Of a stretch of 64,000 nt of DNA, positions 1-8,700 are shown piece by piece; the stretch's first letter is position 1, and each line of letters starts with the position of its first letter. Location of the stretch: contig NZ_AP026866.1 in assembly GCF_042849255.1 (NCBI RefSeq), positions 2,666,001 through 2,730,000 on the forward strand, given 5' to 3'. Below the pieces are notes generated by a model. That model was not told the DNA's origin. It worked only from the letters and a program-made list of their open reading frames with translations, and made no database searches. The translations under genes were made by a program, and so were the position numbers. Origin of the DNA: Oceaniferula spumae. Lineage in GTDB: Bacteria; Verrucomicrobiota; Verrucomicrobiia; Verrucomicrobiales; Akkermansiaceae.

Positions 1-275
1 TTTCAAAATAGGGTATACCGTGAGCCTGAAAGAGCGGTCATATACAGAGATTGGCGTATCTCCTGCGACCGCCAAAGATCTTCCTTTGTCCCCTCATCTT
101 GCCACTGTCGAGATTAAAGGGCGCGAGTCCGGCGAGTGACGCGGCTTCTTTGTTAGTGATTTTCCCAAGCTCGGGCATGGCAACTAACAGCGGGAGAGCA
201 CTATTTTCACCAACACCTTTTATAAGAGTGGTCGGGCATAGAAATGTATCATTCGATGAAACGGCGGTATACTAG
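1..275 (-). pseudogene. IS110-family transposase C-terminal remnant
   Basis: Reading the reverse strand from about 275 towards 41 gives a peptide with the typical C-terminal block of IS110/IS116/IS902 transposases: IKGVGENSALPLLVAMPELG, then KEAASLAGLAPF, NLDSGKMRGQR and FGGR. In the family this block binds DNA through a helix-hairpin-helix and carries the conserved serine near its end. Here the frame meets a TGA at 38-40, and the peptide LTVYPILK, resembling the expected continuation, lies in another frame, so there is at least one frameshift. The frame is also closed on its 5' side by a stop at about 273-275. No N-terminal DEDD-like domain is in the window. It is therefore a decayed insertion-sequence fragment; the rest may lie outside the left edge only if further frameshifts are allowed. 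An open forward-strand frame over the same bases is its shadow. Confidence 0.72.
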
Positions 276-349
276 AGTGGCACGCCGTTAAACAGTTTGG
301 GCCGACCGACTGAAGGCCATCTTCACACGAGTCAGGATCCGGTATCCTA

Positions 350-557
350 AATCCCAACGGGATTAAGCACCCTAGCCCAGGGTTGGATCAACCCTGGGTT
401 CATCCAAGGCTCCCATCTGAACGCTGAAGGCGTTCTGTAGTCCGTGGGCTCATTCCCACCTCGCCCCTTCACAATCCCTTCAGGCATGGCATCATCACGG
501 GTCTCTTACCTGGGGTTGTGCCAACCCCAGGCTAGGATGCCCATTCCCGTTGGGATT
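350..557. repeat. Palindrome-rich intergenic repeat element (REP-like)
   Basis: A 208-bp non-coding block bounded by inverted copies of AATCCCAACGGGATT (350-364, and 543-557 with one difference). Each end is itself a hairpin. Inside are three further perfect or near-perfect hairpins: CCCAGGGTTG with CAACCCTGGG (376-398), GAACGC with GCGTTC (419-435), and CCTGGGGTTG with CAACCCCAGG (509-531). The two long internal hairpins share the core CCAACCC. Such nested palindromes resemble REP-type or miniature mobile elements, which in other bacteria are moved by Y1 (RAYT) transposases. No such transposase is visible here, so the mobility is inferred. Confidence 0.6.
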
Positions 558-748
558 TTTTTTATTACCACTGCTAAGAAAGGACTCTTCGGCTTTCTGC
601 GCATATAATCTTCTCACACAAACAAAAAGAGCGAGTGTTCACCCATGCACTTCCGCCCCCAGTTATGTCACTTAATGCGAACGCTAAAGCCTTGTGAAGC
701 ACTTACGCTGTATCTCGAAGCAGATAGCCACTATTTTTTAAATATTCT

Positions 749-775
749 TTGACATCGTAATCCTGTGTTTATATC
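749..775 (+). promoter_or_regulatory. Possible sigma-70-like promoter of the first PEP-CTERM gene
   Basis: A perfect TTGACA lies at 749-754 and a TATATC at 770-775, 33 bases before the ATG of the gene at 808. The 15-base spacer is shorter than the usual 17, so this is only a suggestion. Confidence 0.3.
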
Positions 776-807
776 CCGCCCCTTCCACACAAAAACCCAT
801 CTGAGTA

Positions 808-1521
808 ATGAAAAGCAAACACACCCTCCATTCAGCCCTGGCATTCACGTTATCCCTCACGGCAGCTGAGGCAGTCGTAACCAATATTGACTTGCAAATG
901 GCAAGTGGTGAATTTGGTAACAGAACTTTAACATCTGAAGGCACTATTGGCTTTGCTCCAGGTAGCGGTAACGTCTCTAACTCTGGCGGAGCTGATCAAT
1001 CTATCACTTACAGGATTTCTGGGTTATCATTAGATAACTTCGGTACTGGTGATGACTCAGTCGATATCACACTTGGCCTGTTTGCGACAAGCAACGGCGC
1101 AGTAACCGGAATGGGTACTGCCTTCGGTCACTGGGGAGTTAATGGCAGCCTGGTTTCCCCTACTCAAACTATCACTTTCACCATCGACGAAGCGACTGTC
1201 AACCTAGGAGCCGGTGGAACCGAAACCGCTACTGTGGCAATCAACGGTTTCTCTGCCTTCAACCTATTGAACGTTGCGGCCAACGAAAGATACAGCATCA
1301 CTGGAACCGTTGCTAATAACGTCACCGGTGCTGATCCAGTACAAGATGTTCCTAACCAGTTCACAGGAACCGAACAAGCATTCACCTATGGAGGCAACGT
1401 TGGTGACATGCGCGTGGGCGAACTCCAAAGCTCAATCACCATCACGTCAGTGCCAGAGCCATCATCAGCCGCTCTTTTCGGACTTGGCGGCCTTGCTTTG
1501 ATTTTGCGTCGCTGTAAGTAA
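808..1521 (+). CDS. PEP-CTERM sorting domain protein
   Basis: A 237-residue secreted protein of unknown function. It begins with a short signal peptide (residues 1-22, MKSKHTLHSALAFTLSLTAA) and ends with the PEP-CTERM signal: SVPEPSSAALFGLGG, a hydrophobic stretch and a basic tail RRCK. PEP-CTERM tails are recognised by an exosortase, which cuts near the Pro-Glu-Pro motif and hands the protein to the cell surface or extracellular matrix. The middle is Thr/Gly/Asn-rich and beta-like, without a named domain that I recognise. The cysteine in the basic tail (usually Arg-Arg-Arg-Lys) is a small oddity. The ATG at 808 was chosen because the signal peptide starts there. A strong terminator follows at 1553. 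Confidence 0.88.
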   Translation: MKSKHTLHSALAFTLSLTAAEAVVTNIDLQMASGEFGNRTLTSEGTIGFAPGSGNVSNSGGADQSITYRISGLSLDNFGTGDDSVDITLGLFATSNGAVTGMGTAFGHWGVNGSLVSPTQTITFTIDEATVNLGAGGTETATVAINGFSAFNLLNVAANERYSITGTVANNVTGADPVQDVPNQFTGTEQAFTYGGNVGDMRVGELQSSITITSVPEPSSAALFGLGGLALILRRCK

Positions 1522-1552
1522 TCGTCTTTTCCACCACCTGAAATTCATCATT

Positions 1553-1590
1553 CCCAACTGCCGCTCATGTGTGGCAGTTGGGATTTTTTT
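1553..1590 (+). terminator. Intrinsic terminator
   Basis: Stem CCCAACTGCC (1553-1562) pairs perfectly with GGCAGTTGGG (1573-1582), followed by ATTTTTTT to 1590. It ends the PEP-CTERM transcript and insulates it from the downstream DJ-1 gene. Confidence 0.9.
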
Positions 1591-1656
1591 CGGTCTCAAC
1601 CATCCACCCATCCATTGGAGTCAGACAAATTGTCTCATGCGCTACGTTACCCAGTC

Positions 1657-2403
1657 ATGAAAACAATCATCGCTCTCATCGCCACCATTTTACTCATCCC
1701 CCTGGCACAGTCGGCGGATGATAAACAAACCGTTCTCATCGTCGTCACCAACTACGGTCAGATGCCCGACGGAAAAACTACCGGACTCTGGCTCGCCGAG
1801 GCCACCCACCCATGGCAAAAATTCGTCAAGGCTGGTTACCAGGTCCACTTCGCCAGTCCCAAAGGAGGCAATTCTCCCATCGATCCGCGCAGCACCAAGA
1901 AACCCGACGCCATCAACGATCAATTCTTAAACCATAAGGCCTATCAAAACGCCTTGAAAAACACCAAAGTCCTCAAAGACTTGGATCCTAACAATTATGC
2001 CGCTATTTTCTTCGCAGGCGGTCATGGCACGATGTGGGACTTCCCCAACGCAGCCGGAGCATCAGAGATCGCGGGCAAAATCTACTCCCAAGGTGGCATC
2101 GTATCCGCCGTCTGTCACGGCCCTGCAGCATTGGTGAACTTGAAACTCCCTGATGGCACTCTACTCATCAAAGGTAAAAAAGTGACTGGCTTCACTAACA
2201 GCGAGGAAGAAAAAGTGGGCCTCACCAAAGCCGTTCCATTCCTTCTCGAAGACAAACTCAAATCCCAAGGCGCAAGCTACAGCTCCGGAGAAGATTTCAA
2301 GCTTCACACCGTTGTGTCTGATCGTTTGGTCACCGGCCAGAACCCTGCCTCGGCAGGCCCTGCTGCGGAGGCTGTAATCAAGCTTCTGAAAAACTCCCGT
2401 TAA
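1657..2403 (+). CDS. Exported DJ-1/PfpI family protein (type 1 glutamine amidotransferase-like)
   Basis: A 248-residue protein with a signal peptide (MKTIIALIATILLIPLAQSA) followed by a DJ-1/PfpI fold. The nucleophile elbow is AVCHGPAAL with Cys153-His154; the upstream FFAGGHGTMWDF segment and Glu-rich TNSEEEKVG loop match the Hsp31-like branch. Known members of this branch act as glyoxalase III/deglycase-like enzymes or holding chaperones. Here the signal peptide places it in the periplasm or outside, where protection of proteins from reactive carbonyls is possible but unproven. I chose the ATG at 1657 because the longer frame from 1567 runs through the preceding terminator and hides the signal peptide. 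The exact substrate cannot be told from sequence. Confidence 0.85.
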   Translation: MKTIIALIATILLIPLAQSADDKQTVLIVVTNYGQMPDGKTTGLWLAEATHPWQKFVKAGYQVHFASPKGGNSPIDPRSTKKPDAINDQFLNHKAYQNALKNTKVLKDLDPNNYAAIFFAGGHGTMWDFPNAAGASEIAGKIYSQGGIVSAVCHGPAALVNLKLPDGTLLIKGKKVTGFTNSEEEKVGLTKAVPFLLEDKLKSQGASYSSGEDFKLHTVVSDRLVTGQNPASAGPAAEAVIKLLKNSR

Positions 2404-2519
2404 CTTGGGATGAGGAATTGGGTGAGTTCACTATTTTAACTTCATCTCATTGTCCTCCCCCAAACGTTTATTATCAAATCGCTGGCTGAAAAGCTTACCA
2501 GCGTGTTGTGAATCGAGCC

Positions 2520-3155
2520 ATGAGCCATAACCACACAAAGTCCCAACCTCAAAATGGCAAAGTCGTGCTCATTTTCGGCGGCATACTCGCTATGATTACG
2601 CTTTTAGGAACCCTTGCCATATGGCCGCCTATCGCCAGCTGGCTGCCTAAGGAAACCGTTACTGTTAAGATGGTAGGATCCGATAAGCGCATGTCCGGAG
2701 TGACCGGCCAACGCGGAGCTACTTCATCAGCAGGGTTTTCGATCAAAGTGGTCGATGAGAACGGTTATCAGCAAAACATCAGCTGCCCAAAACCCACTTA
2801 CGAAGCGCTCACTGGGGACTATGGAATTGCCAGCTCTATCAAGCTCGTTCGCAATCCACTGTTCAAAACTCCTGTTGCGTTTCTCAAGCAACGTGAGTCG
2901 CTCATCAAATACTCACCCGGCTCGGCTCTTGAAAAGCTCAACTCATCCACACCTCCCGCAACACTTCAGTCATTCCCCGTTGTGCGTTGGCCAGTGGCTT
3001 GGTTTATCTGCGGCCTGTTGCTATTTGCTCTCGCTATTTACACGACGGTGAAAATCATCGGGTTGTGGCAGCATCGGGCTGTCATGATCCCCGCCTGTAT
3101 CATCGCAAGTCTCACAGGCATTGGCTTGGGGCTCTATATGACTAGTGGTATCTAG
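2520..3155 (+). CDS. Membrane protein of unknown function, DUF3592-like architecture
   Basis: About 211 residues. A transmembrane helix lies near residues 15-36 (IFGGILAMITLLGTLAIWPP), followed by an external segment of about 100 residues (with GYQQNISCPKPTYEAL) and two C-terminal helices (WFICGLLLFALAIYTTVKII and PACIIASLTGIGLGLY). One helix, an exposed beta-like domain, then a helix pair resembles DUF3592 proteins, but I cannot assign it firmly. A GTG at 2508 could also start it; the ATG at 2520 is preferred. It stands alone, about 115 bases after the DJ-1 gene on the same strand. Confidence 0.7.
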   Translation: MSHNHTKSQPQNGKVVLIFGGILAMITLLGTLAIWPPIASWLPKETVTVKMVGSDKRMSGVTGQRGATSSAGFSIKVVDENGYQQNISCPKPTYEALTGDYGIASSIKLVRNPLFKTPVAFLKQRESLIKYSPGSALEKLNSSTPPATLQSFPVVRWPVAWFICGLLLFALAIYTTVKIIGLWQHRAVMIPACIIASLTGIGLGLYMTSGI

Positions 3156-3329
3156 ATGATTCGTGTGGGGCTTGTACATTTCGTTTCGACTTCAGGTATT
3201 TCGGAAGAGTATAGCTCCGGACAAATAATCTCCCCTCTCGGCAAGACTACCGCTGTGATTTAGTCATTGCTCGATGTAACAATTTCGATATTCTATAAAG
3301 CACTCGTAAATTCAGAAGACCACACAACA

Positions 3330-4076
3330 ATGAATACTGTTATTATTACCTCTCTCGCGATTGCCCTAACAAGTGTGGCAAATGCTTCCGTGATCGCTGT
3401 TAACTTTTCCGGCCGTTCAGACAATGGCAACCCTGGAGCAACACCCGATCAGCTCCTTACCCAATCTGGAGCATCCGCTGGAATCGCTGCAGGAGTCAAT
3501 GGAACCACAACCTTCACGGACGTGATTGCCAGTTACAATGGGGTTGGCGGTGCTGGGCCGCAGACCATACTAGGTACTGACGGCAGTAGCCTGGACCTCA
3601 CCTACACATCAGTAGGAACATGGTCTAAATCTGCCAGTAGCAGCCGCGTGGCTGCCGCCGAAAATGCCTCCGGAGACTTAACCGACGGCCACATCGAGGG
3701 AAATAATCCCACAGGAATCTCGGTCACATTAGACAACATCAATTACACAGGCACTTATGACCTCTATGTGTATTTAGGCGATGATGCAGGCGGTAGAAGC
3801 GCCAGCATTTCCTTAGGTGGAGATACGCGCTCCTATACCAGTCAGATTTTTGACGGCACATTTGTAGACGCATCTGCTGGCGGAGGCATTGCTGGTGATT
3901 ACATGTTGTTCTCCGGACTAACAGGAACTTCCCAGACGTTTCAACTAGGCGGTGTTGATAATGCGAACCGCTCAGGTCTTCTTGGCTTTGAACTTGTAGG
4001 AACCGTGCCAGAGCCATCGAGCACTGCAATGCTCGGACTCACCGGTTTAGGTTTCATCCTGCGCCGCCGCCGATAA
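3330..4076 (+). CDS. PEP-CTERM sorting domain protein
   Basis: A 248-residue exosortase substrate. It has a signal peptide (MNTVIITSLAIALTSVANAS), a beta-rich body starting VIAVNFSGRSDNGNPG, and a PEP-CTERM tail VPEPSSTAMLGLTGLGFILR ending RRRR. The segment TGTYDLYVYLGDDAGGR, and DNANRSGLLGFELVG just before the tail, are typical of verrucomicrobial and planctomycetal surface proteins that begin with an 'I-V-F-G' beta-sandwich, so a carbohydrate- or matrix-binding role is possible. The ATG at 3330 gives a clean signal peptide; the frame is open upstream to 3267 but that extension is not signal-like. Confidence 0.87.
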   Translation: MNTVIITSLAIALTSVANASVIAVNFSGRSDNGNPGATPDQLLTQSGASAGIAAGVNGTTTFTDVIASYNGVGGAGPQTILGTDGSSLDLTYTSVGTWSKSASSSRVAAAENASGDLTDGHIEGNNPTGISVTLDNINYTGTYDLYVYLGDDAGGRSASISLGGDTRSYTSQIFDGTFVDASAGGGIAGDYMLFSGLTGTSQTFQLGGVDNANRSGLLGFELVGTVPEPSSTAMLGLTGLGFILRRRR

Positions 4077-4134
4077 CTTACAGAGTTCTCGTCCTTTTTA
4101 ACAAAGCCGCCTACAACTCAGTAGTGGAGGCTTT

Positions 4135-4819
4135 TCAGGCTGCTTTTGATCCCGATTCCGCTCCGGTATCAACCTGTCTCATTTGCCTTTTCAGCTGGCC
4201 AAAGCTGATGAGCTTTTTGGCCTCCTCATCCCATAGTCTAACATTCAGGCATCTGAAACTATCCCACAGGCTCATGGGTGGCACGGCTGTGAACATCGGG
4301 TCTGAGTAGTGGCAGCGCTCGAGATTGTAGTTAGGGATTCTCGAGCTGAGATGGTGCACGTGATGAAAGCCTATGTTGCCTGAGAACCACTGCAGGATTT
4401 TTGGTAGCTTATAATACGAGCTACCCTTCATCGCCGCATCAGTGTATTCCCAGCTGTCGGTATTTTCCCAGTAGGCATCTTCAAACTGGTGCTGCACATA
4501 GAACAGCCAGAAGCCGGCTGAACTTGCGATGCCGATGGTGATGAGCTGGCAGATCAACCAAGGGATGAATCCAAAGATCGAGATCAAGCCCCAGGCCAAT
4601 CCGACAATGGCGATGTTCATCATCCAAACGGAAATTTTCTCACGGCGCTTGGCACTTTTGAATGCGAAACGCTGAACCACGACGAACATTACCAGAGGTG
4701 TGATAGTAAAGAGGATGAACGGATTGCGCGTCATCTGATATTTGAACTTCCCCCATCGGCTCGAAGCGAGATATTCGTCCACTGTTAGGGTGGGGACGTC
4801 GCCCATTCCGCGGCGTTCG
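4135..4819 (-). pseudogene. Truncated duplicate of the fatty acid desaturase gene
   Basis: This block is a 685-bp, indel-free copy of the 3' part of the desaturase gene at 9372-10532 (residues 160-386). Most of the protein is identical; differences gather near the C-terminus (for example VPPMSLWD against VQPMTLWD, and the last dozen residues). It keeps the third histidine box HHVHH but lacks the first two boxes (HDCGH and HATHH) and the N-terminal helices, so it cannot make a working desaturase. At 4819/4820 homology stops abruptly inside GERRG and unrelated sequence follows. The frame can be read from an ATG at 4902 but those extra residues are junction sequence. It is in the same orientation as the intact copy. 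Confidence 0.85.
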
Positions 4820-5058
4820 CCACAAGCGCCTGCGCGGCGAGGCGATGGAAAAAGCCCTAGAAGCCCCCATCCTGGTGGCGGAGAAAGAGTAAACCCACCC
4901 ACATCACTTCTTCAAAAACCACGGCACCGTCATCATGCGGTCTGAGGTTTTTTCGTCAATGAGAGGGCTCAGCAATATACTTTGCGCGGTAACTGATGAA
5001 AACTACAGCTTCAAATTTTTCTGTTAGGCTATGAGGGTCCGATTACCAACATGCTCTG
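4820..5058. other. Rearrangement junction with the 3' end of an unidentified gene
   Basis: Just right of the desaturase breakpoint, a short forward-strand frame reads RHKRLRGEAMEKALEAPILV and ends at TAA 4890-4892. Its composition looks like the C-terminus of a real protein that was cut and joined here, but I cannot identify the family. The remaining bases to 5058 hold no gene; two TGTTAG words occur in the last 50 bases. Confidence 0.4.
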
Positions 5059-5730
5059 TTAGCGCCACCTTTTAAACATCAGCAGACAGGCGCTAGCTAG
5101 CGATAGCAGACCCAACGAAGGCTCGGGCACTTGCACGGTCTCCACATTGAGCGTCAAGCTATCGATCTGGTGTTCCGCGCCACCCGATAGATCTGCCGCG
5201 AAAAGTGTGAATGTTCGCTCTGCGCTGACGCCTAAAAAGTCCGAGAGCTGACTAGTCCTCGCATCTCCGGTTACGACGCTGGTTGGCAAGGTGTCTCGTC
5301 CATCCGGCTGAAAGCTGCCAGTAAGCGGGCCGCTCAATGCAGTCGTGCTGTTGCCAGTCACAGCTGGCCGGTAAACGTGAAAATCAGTGAAAGCGAGGTC
5401 AGAAAAGGTGACCATCATGCTTACGCTATCGTCATAGCCGTCCAGTGTACCAGAATCACGTCCGGCTCTGTTAGCCAGTGTGACAAGACTAGTGCCGTCA
5501 CTCAGATAGAAGTAGAGATCCCCCAAGAAAGGGAAACTTCCACTGGTGCCACTGATCGAAATATCCACAGTGATGGAGGTGATCTCTTCACCGGGTCGAT
5601 CCAGCACAAGAGTTCTAGCGAGACCCGCCGTGGATCCATCAGGGATGAGACCGCCAACGCTATCCGTCAGTTGCACAGTAGCGCCATTGGCTATGACGGG
5701 AAATAAGAGGGCTAAGATGATATGTTTCAT
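5059..5730 (-). CDS. PEP-CTERM protein with proprotein-convertase P-domain-like body
   Basis: 223 residues: signal peptide (MKHIILALLFPVIANGA), a beta-sandwich of about 160 residues, and a C-terminal QVPEPSLGLLSLASACLLMF anchor ending KRWR. The body (LVLDRPGEEITSITVDISIS ... GDLYFYLSDGTSLVTLANRA) matches the P/Homo-B type jelly roll often found in bacterial surface proteins and proteases, where it stabilises or binds partners. The PEP-CTERM tail lacks the GLGGLALIL core of its relatives in this window, so it is a divergent substrate. It starts 4 bases after the stop of the beta-helix gene, so the two are surely cotranscribed. The start at 5730 was chosen over 5802 because the latter overlaps the upstream gene and hides the signal peptide. 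Confidence 0.82.
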   Translation of the reverse strand: MKHIILALLFPVIANGATVQLTDSVGGLIPDGSTAGLARTLVLDRPGEEITSITVDISISGTSGSFPFLGDLYFYLSDGTSLVTLANRAGRDSGTLDGYDDSVSMMVTFSDLAFTDFHVYRPAVTGNSTTALSGPLTGSFQPDGRDTLPTSVVTGDARTSQLSDFLGVSAERTFTLFAADLSGGAEHQIDSLTLNVETVQVPEPSLGLLSLASACLLMFKRWR

Positions 5731-5734
5731 TGTG

Positions 5735-8700
5735 TTAGGGTGCGCTGTTAGCAGGATCAACGGCGCGGTAAAAGCGAGTTTCAGGAAGAGGCCCAGGATC
5801 ATTGAAGGTCATGATTCCGCCTGAGGGACACGTGACCGCAGCTCCCATCGAGATCCAAACTGACATGTCAGATGAGCTTTGTAATTGGTAAACAATTCCA
5901 GGAATCCCAGCGACGATGATGGCCGCAGAATCACCCTCCACCTTAATCTCAGAGATATTGACCGTGCCGCCATTGCCGTTTCCTTCTGGCGTGATCTGAA
6001 CCGTGCCTTGGACTGTCTGAAAACCGTCGCTTGCAATGAAAGTAAAACTGTCACCAATCGTTTGGCCGGGTGCTGGGGTGTAGATGATAAACCGATCGGT
6101 CACCCTGATGCTGCTTCCCGCAGCGGCTGTTGCCGAAGTAGATTGCAGAGTCAGCGGCAGACCCATTCCACCTGTGATGGAGGCGAGGAGATCAGTAATC
6201 AGAATTTTGGTGGTGAGGTTGTGTGAAAATTGGGCAGAGTTGGCAGCAGCGATGAGCGCAGTTGTGAGTTCGTAGGCTCCAATATCGAGCCCTCCGATCA
6301 AGCGCGGCGCTCCCCGCTGGTCAGTGGTAACTCCAGCGGGAATAAAACTATTGTCGCCAGCGCCAATCGCAGGACTTCCGGGAGAGAGGGCACGGGTTAA
6401 GGTTAAGCCGCCAAAGTCAGCCAAGGGGCTGAGGACATCCAACATTGTCAATCCGCTGGGCAGGCCGATCAGGTTGCTCTCATTCGTGAACGATCCCAGA
6501 GAGGCGATATCCTGAGCTCCGCTCGCATTGCTCGAGGTATTTCCAAGCGCGATGGAATTGGTGACCGTAAGGGTTCCTCCAATATTGGCAATCCCACCGC
6601 CCTCACCATTGAGCACCGAGTTTTCACAGAACGTCGAGTTGGCGACCGTCGCCACGGCGGCACCCCCACCGGAAATGTCCACGTTGTAAATGGCGCCACC
6701 CCCGTTGAAATTGAAGGAGCCGGTAGGCGGGAGGAAATTCGCGGCATTGCCCGAAAAGGTCGAATTGGTCACCGTCAATTCGGGGCTTTGACCAGTCTCA
6801 AGACTGGCGTTCACAATCGCTCCTCCTCCCAGAGTCGCGGTGTTGTCTGCAAAGGTCGAATGGCTCACGGTGACCACTCCGCCGATATTGGAAATTCCGC
6901 CGCCGCCACCCGCTGTGACTTGATTCCCGGAAATCATCGTGTGGGTGACGGTGAGGTTCGCATCGTTATTCTGGATGCCTGCGCCACCTCCCGGGAGCCC
7001 TTCGCCGTCCACCAGCCCGTCCCTGATGGTGAGTCGATCCATCGTGACGATATTCCCAGCGCCGGAAACCTTGAACACCCGATGCGTATGACCGCCCGTG
7101 ATGATGGTGCTGGCGGGCGACTCGCCCTGGAGCGTGACCGGGTGAGTGATTTCAATCTGCTCGCCCTCAGCGTAAATTCCTGCCGCAAGAAAGACGGTGC
7201 CGTTGAGACAAATCGCATCGACTCCTGCTTGCACGGAAGCGAAGGCATCGACCCCAAAGGTGAGTCCCGTGACCTCATTGGGAGCACCAAAGTTCCAGAT
7301 GACCGTGTCTCCTGGAGCGGGAGACGGGGGATAGAAATCAATCGCTTGGTCAACGTAGACATTCGACGAGGCCGGAAACATCAAGGTGGATCGATTAGTC
7401 ACCCCGAAGGAGTTTCCAAAATCGTTGGTCACCGCACTCCCCGCAATCAGCACCGAAAAATCGTTCCCTGCCGTAAATGCGGCAGGAGAAGTGATGGTGA
7501 GTATTGTACCAGAGAGCGTCGCAGTGGAAGCAATCGTGCTGCCGGTTGCGGTGTTCACGAGACTCACTTGCGTCAGATCTGCGATCGTGACCTCCTGGTT
7601 GAAAATGATGTCGACCGACTTCTCCGACCCGGAGCACGACTTGCCTGAAACAAGGATTGGGTAATTCGCTTCGATGGCTCCGATATCCAATCCTCCGTCG
7701 TATGGTCTGGAAAAACTTGAACCTCGCTGCTCCGCGCCTGAAAAGGAGAGCTGGATGTCAGCGATGAAGGGATTAAATAGGGTGGTTCCCGGTCCCAGGT
7801 AGTTGTAAGGCAGGTTGAATTCGTCGAAATCCGCGTCTCCCGCATTGATCGCGGGACTACCAGCCACCAGCGCATGAGTTCCAGTAGGCCCGCCATTGTC
7901 CGCGAGGGCGGGTTCGAGTAATTCGGCTAGTTCGATCCCAGTGGAGTTAAAGGAGAGATCGATTCCCGGCCTAAAGGCCTTAAGATTCTTCTGATCACCA
8001 ATAAAATTCACGCCCTCAAACCTAATGGTCCCAGTGTCTCGAATATCGGCATTTAGGATTGGGGGGGGATCAAGAACAGAGTTCCCAGCGATGATACTGT
8101 TGGCGATTAGCACATCTGGTACCGAGAGAAACAAGTAATCGTCGTTCCCTGTCACCGTAGAGCTTAGCAAGGCGAAAGACTGACCTCCAAGATGAAAAAT
8201 ACCTCGGTCGTTCCCAGAGATCGTCGAAGAGTAAACCATCGCGTCCGCTTGAACAAATGTGAGCCCCTCTGCAGAATCTCTGATCGTAGAGTAATAGACG
8301 AGCGTAGAACTCGCGGTAACGCCGTAAATTCCCGAGCCTCTGCATTCTGATATTCCAGAAGAAATCAGGTTGAGTCTGCCTCGATTAATGATGCCATTGC
8401 TGCTCCTTGAGATGGTCGACCGAATGACTCCGACGTGTCCAAAGCCGTTCAAAACTCCTATTCCATTTCCTGTAAAAACTGAATCGACGATCCTCGTCAA
8501 TGGTCCTTTATCGGCATCCAGTGCAAGCACCACGTAGGCCTCCAATCGGATCGCCTCTGTAAGGTGACCCGAAAAATGGCAATTGCGAATGATGAGATCA
8601 GCCCCGAGGGAATTCACCCCATCCGCGCCCGCGGCAAACTGACGTCTTTTCCCATCGACGATGGACATATTTTGAAGTGTGACGCCGATCCCACCGTCTT

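Noticed and set aside
51..275. Forward-strand frame of 74 codons at the left edge
   Set aside because: It lies antisense to a clear IS110 transposase fragment and has no recognisable content.
350..557. CRISPR array
   Set aside because: The palindromes here are not equally spaced direct repeats with unique spacers, and no cas genes are present in the window.
1567..1656. Upstream extension of the DJ-1/PfpI gene
   Set aside because: It starts inside the terminator hairpin at 1553-1590 and would bury the signal peptide starting at 1657.
4820..4902. N-terminal residues of the longer reading of the desaturase fragment
   Set aside because: They come from the rearrangement junction, not from any desaturase, so they do not rescue a functional gene.
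6788..7648. Long forward-strand frame of 286 codons inside the beta-helix gene
   Set aside because: It is antisense to the beta-helix gene, whose repeats make long shadow frames, and encodes nothing recognisable.
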